Assembly: GCA_963542695.1 (NCBI GenBank)
Contig: CAUTYX010000007.1
Location: forward strand, 1 to 64,000
Origin: RUG100 sp963542695
GTDB taxonomy: Bacteria > Bacillota > Clostridia > Peptostreptococcales > Anaerovoracaceae
Length of the DNA: 64,000 bases
Direction of reading: 5' to 3'
In this document: positions 53,103 through 60,377 of the stretch, one piece after another
How the letters are laid out: each line of letters opens with the position of its first letter
How positions within the stretch are numbered: the first letter of the stretch is position 1
Made by a program: the position numbers and the translations under genes
Notes under the pieces: model-generated
What the model was told of the DNA's origin: nothing
Database searches by the model: none
What the model saw: only the letters and a program-made list of their open reading frames with translations

Positions 53103-53237
53103 ATGAAAAACAAATTCGGTCATATTGTATTGCTGTTTGGAATCACAGCAATGGCATTTGGAATATATAGAGGTGAAGTAGGCATCGTTTTAAGAAGAGC
53201 CGTAGTGATTTGCCTTGAATGCATTGGAATCGGTTGA
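53103..53237 (+). CDS. CD1871A-family CXXC microprotein
   Basis: A 44-residue membrane protein, too short for most gene finders: one hydrophobic helix (HIVLLFGITAMAFGIY), then RGEVGIVLRRAVVICLECIGIG with the redox pair Cys37-Cys40 (CLEC). This matches the CD1871A family CXXC protein (named from Clostridioides difficile), usually next to a NapH-like ferredoxin protein, as here. The cysteines sit at the membrane edge after a basic stretch. Role unknown; an electron relay between the ferredoxin membrane protein and an outside thioredoxin is a plausible reading. Confidence 0.8.
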   Translation: MKNKFGHIVLLFGITAMAFGIYRGEVGIVLRRAVVICLECIGIG

Positions 53238-53265
53238 ATGCAAAGATTGGAGTAAACACATTAAA

Positions 53266-53970
53266 ATGAACAGTAATACACCTTCAAAATGCAGGCTGTG
53301 GTTCCAAATTCTCTTTACCGCAGTAACAAATGGATATGTGCTGGGGTTTTTAATGATAGTCGGATCCTTAGTGGGAAGATTTGTTTGTGGATGGATGTGC
53401 CCCTTCGGGCTCATTCAAGAGTTGTTGCACAAAATCCCTTTTCCAAAAAAAATCAAGACATTTAAGGGGGAGCGCCATCTACTGAAACTAAAATATATTA
53501 TTTTAATAGTATTTGTAATACTTCTTCCCATTGCCATTACCTATAGCAGTGGTTATGGAAAACCTTGGTTCTGCAAACTTATCTGTCCATCCGGAACGTT
53601 GCTGGGAGGAGTCCCTTTAGTCGCAACCAATCCTGTCCTCCAGAACACAGTCGGCTTACTGTTTTCATGGAAAGTAGGTTTACTCATAATAATACTCATA
53701 GCCTCTATGGCAATACACAGACCATTTTGTAAATATGTCTGTCCGCTAGGTGCTATATACGGCGGTTTTAATAAAATCTCCTTACTACAGTACCATGTTA
53801 ATGCAGACAAGTGCACCCACTGCAACACCTGTTACCGGCAATGCAGTATGAATGTGAAAATACATAAGACACCTAGCAGTGCCGAATGCATACGATGCGG
53901 TGAATGTGTAAAAGCTTGCCCGACAAAAGCCATCTCAACTTCATTTATCAAAGGAAAGGGCCACAGATGA
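53266..53970 (+). CDS. 4Fe-4S membrane protein (NapH/YccM-like)
   Basis: A 234-residue membrane protein. About four hydrophobic segments (residues 12-45, 73-95, 130-152) are interrupted by cysteine pairs VCGWMCPFG (about 40-48), WFCKLICPSG (101-110) and PFCKYVCPLG (153-162). The C-terminal ferredoxin part has two complete sets: Cys183-186-189-193 and Cys208-211-214-218, for two [4Fe-4S] clusters on the cytoplasmic side. Most homologues carry an extra segment with PGLNCYSCPGA between the first helix and CGWxCPFG; here it is missing. The ATG at 53266 after TTGGAG is chosen. It overlaps the next start by four bases. Confidence 0.82.
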   Translation: MNSNTPSKCRLWFQILFTAVTNGYVLGFLMIVGSLVGRFVCGWMCPFGLIQELLHKIPFPKKIKTFKGERHLLKLKYIILIVFVILLPIAITYSSGYGKPWFCKLICPSGTLLGGVPLVATNPVLQNTVGLLFSWKVGLLIIILIASMAIHRPFCKYVCPLGAIYGGFNKISLLQYHVNADKCTHCNTCYRQCSMNVKIHKTPSSAECIRCGECVKACPTKAISTSFIKGKGHR

Positions 53971-55508
53971 AAAAATGGATTAAATATATAGCAATTGCCA
54001 TTGCGCTAACTTGTAGTTACCCGTTATTTCAAGGTTTAGAAGAAGCTATTTTAAAACTGACACTTTTCAAAGCCGTTCCAAGTTCTATGATGTATCTGCA
54101 AGACAATCCTTTTTTATATGATTGTCTGCTGACACTGCCGCTATTCTTTATCTATGGATTCCTATGGAAGAAATTCTTCGGCCGGTACGAGAACAGCCTG
54201 CCTATAGAAGGAATAAAAAGCGTCCGTCTCCCCGGGGCCGGTAAATTTCAGCGACCAACGGTCAAAGAATTGGCCAAATGCACAGTTATTGCCCTTGGAA
54301 TAACCGGAACGTCTACACTTTGGTTTGTACTAGTGGATACGGTTTTGGTCAAATTCCCCTTCTGGTCAATTAGTGTTGAAAAGTTTGATGGAGCTTTTCC
54401 ATCAGCCTCCGGGATAAATGGCGTATTCATGGTTATATCGGTCGTTCTTCTTGGGGCAGTTGTAGAAGAACTACTATTTAGGGGATTGGTATTCTCCTCT
54501 TTGGAAAAAATCAAGTCCGGCTGGTTTCCAATTGTAGGTTCTGCCATATTCTTCGGGCTCTTCCATGGAGAAGCAGTGCAGGTGGTATATGCCGCCTTCA
54601 TGGGACTGGTAGTGGCTCTTGTCTATAGTAGAACAAAGAGGCTTGATCTGGCCATTTCAATACATGTAATTAACAATTTAATCTCTGTTCTTAATCCGTT
54701 GATAAAAAATGCCGCAACAGGAAAAATCATGGATGTAGTATTGGTGTTGATGATTATTCCCATGGTACTCCTTCTTGTAAAAGACAGAACAACAGAAAGA
54801 AAAATCACCGCCAAGGCTATATCTTTTGCGCTAATTGCAGTAATTACAACCGGTATTTTATCCAGTGGTGCCATCTATGCCATGACACCAACAGATCAAA
54901 CGGATTATGAAGATGCAAAAAAAGCAGGAAAAGAAAGCACAAAAGATTTACCTGCCGTTCCCTTTAAAATCGCAAATATGAAGATTAGCGGAAAAATCAA
55001 AGCAGTCGACATAAAGAAAAAACAAATCACTATGGAAGGAACAAATGATGTAAGCAAGCAGAAATTCAATGCTACCATTAAACTTTCTTCTGCTACCATA
55101 TTCTACGATCTTGCAACCAGTAAAACCTATAAGACAAAGTCCTTGAAAAAAGGAGAATATATTACAACTTGGGTAAGCGTATACGAAGACGATTCCGCAA
55201 AAAATCTTACCGTTGACGGATATGCCATATTCAAAAACGCGGAGAAAAATGATTCCCCGGACAAACTCCCTTCTCTTATTAAAATAAAGAAGATCGAAAA
55301 GCAGAAAGATAAGATAAAAATCAAAGATGACTCGAAGTTCTCTTGGATTATACCAAAGAATGCCACGATCAAACTGTTAAACGGAAAAACTGCCGGCCCG
55401 AGAGATTTGAAGAAAGGCCAAAGATGCCTAGGATATATTGATTCAAAGAAAAGTACACGGACAAAGGAAACAGAAGTTGTCGCTTCAAAGCTTTTAATTG
55501 TCAAGTAA
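53967..55508 (+). CDS. CPBP-family intramembrane glutamic protease with a large extra C-terminal domain
   Basis: A 513-residue protein. Residues 1-300 have about eight transmembrane helices and the CPBP (CAAX protease/bacteriocin-processing) motifs: EELLFRG (Glu167-Glu168...Arg172), FFGLFHGE (His200) and SIHVINN (His233, Asn237). After a further membrane segment (about 283-305), a soluble Lys-rich domain of about 205 residues follows (ISGKIKAVDIKKKQITMEG; KKGEYITTWVSVYED), rich in predicted beta strands, two repeats of K-GE/K-GQ type loops. It should lie outside the cell. I know no such fusion. The start overlaps the NapH-like stop (ATGA), so translation is coupled. Confidence 0.8.
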   Translation: MKKWIKYIAIAIALTCSYPLFQGLEEAILKLTLFKAVPSSMMYLQDNPFLYDCLLTLPLFFIYGFLWKKFFGRYENSLPIEGIKSVRLPGAGKFQRPTVKELAKCTVIALGITGTSTLWFVLVDTVLVKFPFWSISVEKFDGAFPSASGINGVFMVISVVLLGAVVEELLFRGLVFSSLEKIKSGWFPIVGSAIFFGLFHGEAVQVVYAAFMGLVVALVYSRTKRLDLAISIHVINNLISVLNPLIKNAATGKIMDVVLVLMIIPMVLLLVKDRTTERKITAKAISFALIAVITTGILSSGAIYAMTPTDQTDYEDAKKAGKESTKDLPAVPFKIANMKISGKIKAVDIKKKQITMEGTNDVSKQKFNATIKLSSATIFYDLATSKTYKTKSLKKGEYITTWVSVYEDDSAKNLTVDGYAIFKNAEKNDSPDKLPSLIKIKKIEKQKDKIKIKDDSKFSWIIPKNATIKLLNGKTAGPRDLKKGQRCLGYIDSKKSTRTKETEVVASKLLIVK

Positions 55509-55541
55509 GTCCGGCTCTATAAAGAATTCGTTGCTAACAAA

Positions 55542-55593
55542 AAAACCGTTTCAGTACATAAGGAGATCCATCCCTTTGTGCTGAAACGGTTTT
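55542..55593. terminator. Long bidirectional hairpin between the redox operon and purC
   Basis: AAAACCGTTTCAG (55542-55554) pairs perfectly with CTGAAACGGTTTT (55581-55593), and the inner bases (ACATAAGG with CCTTTGT) extend the stem. The A run before and T run after allow termination on both strands, for the CPBP gene (plus) and purC (minus). Confidence 0.85.
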
Positions 55594-55608
55594 CTACGTT
55601 TGCTTATT

Positions 55609-56481
55609 TTACCGGATTTCTTCGCCTGTTAACAGTGAATAGGCTTCTTTGTATTTTTCGATGGTTTTTTCAATAACATCTTCCGGCAACAGATAATCGC
55701 TATGGGGATTTTCAAGGAGCCAGTCACGAACATACTGTTTATCATAAGATGGCTGCCCCCGACCCACTTTGTATCCTTCAAGAGGCCAGAACCGAGAACT
55801 GTCCGGTGTCAGAATTTCATCTCCTAAAACCATATTTCCCGCTTCATCCAAACCGAATTCCAGCTTGGTGTCGGCAATAATGATGTTCTTGGAACGAGCA
55901 TAGTCTGCACATTTTTTGTAAATAGTCAGTGTGTAATCACGGAGCTTTTCTGCGTATTCCTGTCCTTTTCCCGGGAAAGCCTTTTCCAACACGGCAATGC
56001 TTTCTTCATAGGAAATGTTTTCATCGTGGTCGCCAATTTCCGCCTTGGTACTGGGTGTATAGATAGGTTCCGGCAGCTGCTGGGATTCTTCCAGTCCTTC
56101 CGGCAATGTAATACCGCACACAGTACTGTTTTCCTGGTAGCTTTTCCAGCCTGATCCTGTAATATATCCTCGGACGATGCATTCAATCGGTAACATTTCA
56201 AGCTTTTGACACTTCATACTGTTACCGGCAAATTTATCTTGTCGAAAGAACTCCGGCATATCGGCAGGGTCTACAGAAATCATATGGTTGGGTACGATGT
56301 CCTCTGTTAATTGAAACCAGAATTTAGACATCTGTGTCAAGACCGTCCCTTTTTTTACAATTTGATTCTTCAAGATGTGGTCAAAAGCCGAAATACGGTC
56401 TGTTGCAACCATAATCAAACTGTCACCGGCATCGTAAATTTCTCTTACTTTTCCTTCTTTAATCGGTGTAAATTCCTTCAT
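55609..56481 (-). CDS. purC: Phosphoribosylaminoimidazole-succinocarboxamide synthase (SAICAR synthase)
   Basis: A 290-residue purine biosynthesis ligase. EGKVREIYDAGDSLIMVATDRISAFD (split: EGKVREIYD, VATDRISAFD) is the ATP-binding start, then IECIVRGYITGSGWKSYQEN and IADTKLEFGLDE with LGDEILTPDSSRFW. It is the longer, ADE1/PurC-type form of about 290 residues. The ATG at 56481 after GAGGT is chosen; an upstream extension runs into the thioesterase gene. purC stands apart from other pur genes, downstream of the paaK cluster by 43 bases. Confidence 0.94.
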   Translation of the reverse strand: MKEFTPIKEGKVREIYDAGDSLIMVATDRISAFDHILKNQIVKKGTVLTQMSKFWFQLTEDIVPNHMISVDPADMPEFFRQDKFAGNSMKCQKLEMLPIECIVRGYITGSGWKSYQENSTVCGITLPEGLEESQQLPEPIYTPSTKAEIGDHDENISYEESIAVLEKAFPGKGQEYAEKLRDYTLTIYKKCADYARSKNIIIADTKLEFGLDEAGNMVLGDEILTPDSSRFWPLEGYKVGRGQPSYDKQYVRDWLLENPHSDYLLPEDVIEKTIEKYKEAYSLLTGEEIR

Positions 56482-56524
56482 TTTCTTTACCTCGTGTCTA
56501 CAACCTTTTACTGTTCTACCACTT

Positions 56525-57055
56525 TTATTTCCTATTATCCGTGGCCATGAAAATAGCCGTTGCCGTAGCCACCGGCTTTTTTGATTTCTCACTTCTAGCT
56601 TCCCCACGAATATGGATTACACTTTTACCGGCCGCCTCTACATAGCAGGCAACTACCAGGCGATCTCCTATTTTTACCGGACGCAAATAGCGCATATCCA
56701 GTTCCAGCGTCGGCGCATAACTTTCGCCTGCATAAAACCGGGCACAGATTCCCATAGAAATATCCATAGCCGTACCGATGGCACCACCGTGCATAAAGCC
56801 GGCCCGATTGGCTTGCCATGGCTGAACGGGATAAGCCATGGTCATCTTCCCCTCTGCAAAAGAGCAACCAACAGACTCCATTTTCATCATCCCGTTGAGA
56901 GTTGTCTCCTGGAGAATATCATTTTCATAAATGGATTTTTTCAAATACGCTTCCATCTGCTGCTGGCCTTCTCGCAGCCCATCAGGAGAAAGGTTTCCCT
57001 GGGTAGCAAGACGACGGCGTCCGGTGGAATGTATTCCAATGGGTTCTTGGTTCAT
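56525..57055 (-). CDS. PaaI-type hotdog thioesterase
   Basis: A 176-residue acyl-CoA thioesterase. The hotdog fold core (residues about 60-170) holds the signature NRAGFMHGGAIGTAMDISMG (catalytic region) and LELDMRYLRPVKIGDRL. PaaI proteins release phenylacetate or other aryl-CoAs when the pathway stalls. Its ATG follows directly after the ACT-protein stop, and paaK is two genes upstream, matching that role. The N-terminal 35 residues are a basic extension (GRRRLATQGN) not seen in most members. Confidence 0.85.
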   Translation of the reverse strand: MNQEPIGIHSTGRRRLATQGNLSPDGLREGQQQMEAYLKKSIYENDILQETTLNGMMKMESVGCSFAEGKMTMAYPVQPWQANRAGFMHGGAIGTAMDISMGICARFYAGESYAPTLELDMRYLRPVKIGDRLVVACYVEAAGKSVIHIRGEARSEKSKKPVATATAIFMATDNRK

Positions 57056-57481
57056 CTATACTAAATCCTCTGTTACAAGCATCTTTACGCCGGCTTTTTC
57101 TAAGAGAGTAATGGCTTTCTCTCCCTCTTTTACCTTAAAGACCAAAATAGCCTTATCCTTCTTCAGTTGCAAAGCCGAATAGATATATTCTACTGCAATG
57201 TTCTGAGATGTCAGCTTTTCCAAAATTTTGTGAAGGCTCCCTGCAACGTTGTCTACTTCTACAGCCAACACATCGGTTATCACCGCATTAAAACCGCTTT
57301 CCGATAAAATCTCCTTAGTTTTTTCCGGGTCTGTAACCAGCACACGCAGTATCCCAAAATCTGTGGTTTCCGCTACGTACATAGCCTTTATATCCACCTG
57401 GTGTTTCTCCAGTGCTCCCGTGAAATCCGTTAACCGGCCGATGGTATTTTCAAGAAATACAGAAATCTGTTTCATATACAT
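57056..57481 (-). CDS. Tandem ACT-domain protein
   Basis: A 141-residue soluble protein made of two ACT domains (residues about 3-68 and 70-138): KQISVFLENTIGRLTDFTGAL, then VDNVAGSLHKILEKLTSQNI. ACT domains bind amino acids and regulate enzymes. Genes like this are often found next to paaK or aromatic 2-oxoacid pathways, suggesting sensing of an aromatic amino acid, but the ligand is not known. It is 30 bases downstream of paaK with strong ribosome site GGAGGAG. Confidence 0.85.
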   Translation of the reverse strand: MYMKQISVFLENTIGRLTDFTGALEKHQVDIKAMYVAETTDFGILRVLVTDPEKTKEILSESGFNAVITDVLAVEVDNVAGSLHKILEKLTSQNIAVEYIYSALQLKKDKAILVFKVKEGEKAITLLEKAGVKMLVTEDLV

Positions 57482-57511
57482 ACGGCTCCTCCTTCTACTC
57501 TCGTACCGTAA

Positions 57512-58819
57512 CTATTCGCTATAGGTAGTTCTGGTGTCTTCCACGCGTTTGGCCTTTCCTTCACTGCGAGACAAGGTTCCCGGGCTGAGGAAGCGAACTT
57601 TACATCCAATTCCCAGCATTTCCCGCAGTCGATAGGTAACCTGATTCCGCAAGCCTTCAATAAAGGACATGTCATCAATGGGCAATCCTTCAGCCAGTTC
57701 AACACCTAATTCAAAGGTATCGTTGTTGCCTTTTCTGCCTACATATAGTTTGTAATTCATAGTCAACTCATCAAACCTGGCGATGACTGTTTCTACCTGT
57801 GATGGGAAGACATTGACACCACGAACAATCAACATATCATCCGTTCGTCCCATGACTCTGGTCATACGAACAGAAGTCCTTCCGCAAGCGCATTTTTCGT
57901 GGGTCAGGGAACAAATATCCCGCGTTCTATATCGGATTACCGGCACTCCTTGCTTTCCAAGAGCCGTCAGTACCAATTCGCCCTTTTCACCATCACCTAG
58001 AACTTTCCCTGTGTCAACATCGACAATTTCCGGGTACACATGGTCTTCCGCAATATGCATACCGGCATTTTCATCACAGCTAACAGCAACACCGGGTCCC
58101 ATCAGCTCCGTCAAACCATAAATATCATGGGCTTTGATTCCTAATCCTCGCTCAATGCGATCCCGCATAGACTGGGTCCAAGGCTCTGCCCCGAAAATTC
58201 CGGCTGTAAGCTGTAAATCCTCCGGGCCGATACCTTTTTGCTCACAACGTTCTGCAATGGTTGCCGCATAAGATGGAGTGCAACATAAAATGTTACTCTT
58301 CATATCCTGCAAGAAGGTAATTTGTTTTTCCGTCTGGCCACTGCTAATAGGAATCACCGTAGCGCCGATTTTTTCCGCTCCGTGATGGGCACCGAACCCT
58401 CCTGTAAAAAGACCGTATCCATAGGAAATATGCACCACAGAATCCTTAGTACATCCTGCCATAGCAAGACCACGAGCAAAACACTCGGCCCACAGTTCAA
58501 TGTCATCGGCCGTATATCCGACAATCTTAGGTTTTCCGGTTGTTCCCGAGGAAGCATGAATTCGAACAATATCCGACATAGGACGGGCAAACAGCCCTGT
58601 AGGATAATTATCGGCAAAATCCTGCTTTTCCATAAAGGGAACACTGTGAAAGTCCTCAATAGTCTGAATATCTTCCGGTTTTACACCGGCTTTGTCCATC
58701 TTTTCCTTATAGTAGGGGACTCTTTCATATTGATACTTTACAGATTCTTTTATTTTTTTCAATTGCAAAGCGGCCATGGTTTCCCTATCGGCACACTCCA
58801 TGACTTTGTTCCAAATCAT
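57512..58819 (-). CDS. paaK: Phenylacetate-CoA ligase
   Basis: A 435-residue AMP-forming acyl-CoA synthetase. The P-loop is HASSGTTGKPKIVGYTADDI (about residues 88-107), then SYGYGLFTGGFGAHHGAEKIG, IYGLTELMGPGVAVSCDE and the C-terminal MLIVRGVNVFPSQVE. In strict anaerobes these enzymes activate phenylacetate and indoleacetate formed from aromatic amino acids. It heads a unit with the ACT and PaaI proteins. The indolepyruvate oxidoreductase genes iorAB, often nearby, are not in the window. The ATG follows CAGGAG. Confidence 0.94.
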   Translation of the reverse strand: MIWNKVMECADRETMAALQLKKIKESVKYQYERVPYYKEKMDKAGVKPEDIQTIEDFHSVPFMEKQDFADNYPTGLFARPMSDIVRIHASSGTTGKPKIVGYTADDIELWAECFARGLAMAGCTKDSVVHISYGYGLFTGGFGAHHGAEKIGATVIPISSGQTEKQITFLQDMKSNILCCTPSYAATIAERCEQKGIGPEDLQLTAGIFGAEPWTQSMRDRIERGLGIKAHDIYGLTELMGPGVAVSCDENAGMHIAEDHVYPEIVDVDTGKVLGDGEKGELVLTALGKQGVPVIRYRTRDICSLTHEKCACGRTSVRMTRVMGRTDDMLIVRGVNVFPSQVETVIARFDELTMNYKLYVGRKGNNDTFELGVELAEGLPIDDMSFIEGLRNQVTYRLREMLGIGCKVRFLSPGTLSRSEGKAKRVEDTRTTYSE

Positions 58820-58863
58820 ACCTAGCTCCTGTATACCTGCAATATTTTAACTGTTACAGTATA

Positions 58864-59400
58864 TCAGATTTTTTCTTCCTTCAAATAAGCAATATAAGGT
58901 AATTGTCTATATTTTTGAGCATAGTCAAGACCATAGCCAACGATAAACTGATTGCCGACAGTAAAGGCACAGTAATCAGCCTCAATTTCCACCCGACGGC
59001 CTTCCGGCTTATCTAGCAAAGAGCAGATCTTAATGGTCTTCGGTCCCCTGTGGGCAAGATACCCCTTTAAGTAATCAAGAGTTGTTCCCGAATCCACAAT
59101 ATCCTCTACAATAATTACATTTTTCCCGGAAATATCGCTTTCCAGATCCTTATTGATTTTTACAACACCACTGGATTTAGTAGAAGAACCATAGCTGCTG
59201 CATGCCATAAAGTCAATTTCCACATCAATGGTCAGGTGTTTCATCAGCTCCGTCATCCACATTACTGCACCGCGGAGAATGCCCACTAACACTACGGTTT
59301 CGCCCTTAAAATCTTCGTTGATTTGCCGGCCAATAATCTTGGCACGCTCTCTAATTTCCTCTTCGGAGATCATTACTTCTCCCACAGCATCCATGTTCAT
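58864..59400 (-). CDS. hpt: Hypoxanthine phosphoribosyltransferase
   Basis: A 178-residue purine salvage enzyme turning hypoxanthine and guanine into nucleotides with PRPP. The PRPP loop is VIIVEDIVDSGTTLDYL (about residues 93-109), with the flexible Ser-Tyr loop in CSSYGSSTKSSGVV and base-specificity Lys in SLLDKPEGRRVE. VGILRGAVMWMTELMKH is the N-terminal mark. It starts four bases inside the end of the DUF1232 gene. Confidence 0.94.
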   Translation of the reverse strand: MNMDAVGEVMISEEEIRERAKIIGRQINEDFKGETVVLVGILRGAVMWMTELMKHLTIDVEIDFMACSSYGSSTKSSGVVKINKDLESDISGKNVIIVEDIVDSGTTLDYLKGYLAHRGPKTIKICSLLDKPEGRRVEIEADYCAFTVGNQFIVGYGLDYAQKYRQLPYIAYLKEEKI

Positions 59401-59780
59401 GGCGTTGCCTCCTTTTCTTTTGAAGAATCCGCTTCTTCCTTACTGTTTTCTTTTTCTTGGTTCCGATTTTCTTCTTTCACTTCGTAATCCACATCTACAG
59501 CCTCGGTAAATTTTTCGGAGTATTCCTCTTTTTTCCCATTGCTCCAGTATCTATCCAAGGTATCTCGCAGGATCATAGTAATGAGAATCCACACCACCAG
59601 ATCGTCTATCCACCCTATAGGAATCAGAACCGGTGGAATCAAATCCACCGGTAAAAACAAATATACCATTCCAAAAACAGCCAAAGCCTTTTTCCACAGT
59701 TTGACCGATGGATCCTTCAACATGGCTTTGACAGAACCAATGCGGCGAAAAAATACATATATTCCTCGAAATATACTCAT
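59397..59780 (-). CDS. YkvA-family (DUF1232) membrane protein
   Basis: A 127-residue protein. The DUF1232 core runs over residues about 20-70 with WKKALAVFGMVYLFLPVDLIPPVLIPIGWIDDLVV-type features (YLFLPVDLIP, GWIDDLVVW); one or two hydrophobic segments suggest membrane association. The C-terminal about 45 residues are very charged, mostly Glu and Lys. Function of the family is unknown. ATG at 59780 after GGAG is preferred to TTG at 59786. It lies between engB and hpt. Confidence 0.82.
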   Translation of the reverse strand: MSIFRGIYVFFRRIGSVKAMLKDPSVKLWKKALAVFGMVYLFLPVDLIPPVLIPIGWIDDLVVWILITMILRDTLDRYWSNGKKEEYSEKFTEAVDVDYEVKEENRNQEKENSKEEADSSKEKEATP

Positions 59781-59782
59781 TA

Positions 59783-60373
59783 TCAATCCACTCCCAAGAT
59801 GTTCCCCATTTCATCCAGTAATCGATCTGCGCCGGTTCGTTTCAAGGAAGAAATCGGTATTACCACATCCTCCTTTTTCATCCCCAAAGTCTTGCGTATC
59901 ACGGAAATATATCGTTCCTGCTGCCCTCTGGAAATTTTATCCGCCTTAGTAGCAACCACAAGGCCATCTAAATCATAGGCTTGCAAATATTGGTACATCT
60001 GTAAGTCTTGTTTGGTAGGAGCATGGCGTATATCTACCAATAGAACCACCTTACACAACCCTTGACGATGCTGGAAATATAAATCCATCATTTTACCCCA
60101 GCTTTCGCTAATGGATTTAGATACTTTAGCATACCCGTATCCGGGCAAATCCACAATACGAAATGTATCATTTATTTCATAAAAATTAATGGTTCTGGTC
60201 TTTCCCGGACTGGAGCTAACCTTTGCCAATTTTTTTCGTCCCGTCAGCAAGTTCAGCAAAGAGGATTTCCCAACATTGGATCTGCCGGCGAAAGCAATTT
60301 CAGCCATAGTATCCGGTGGGTATTGATCCGGTCTCCCTGTAACCGCTACAATATCGGCTTTTTTAATCTTCAT
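59783..60373 (-). CDS. engB: Ribosome biogenesis GTPase YsxC/EngB
   Basis: A 196-residue TRAFAC GTPase needed for 50S subunit assembly. G1 is FAGRSNVGKSSLLN (about residues 29-42), G3 is VDLPGYGYAKV, G4 is VVATKADKI and G5 is ISSLKRTG. Length is normal. It begins four bases after the lon stop; lon-engB is the conserved order in Firmicutes. The ribosome site is weak, suggesting coupling to lon translation. Confidence 0.96.
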   Translation of the reverse strand: MKIKKADIVAVTGRPDQYPPDTMAEIAFAGRSNVGKSSLLNLLTGRKKLAKVSSSPGKTRTINFYEINDTFRIVDLPGYGYAKVSKSISESWGKMMDLYFQHRQGLCKVVLLVDIRHAPTKQDLQMYQYLQAYDLDGLVVATKADKISRGQQERYISVIRKTLGMKKEDVVIPISSLKRTGADRLLDEMGNILGVD

Positions 60374-60377
60374 GATA

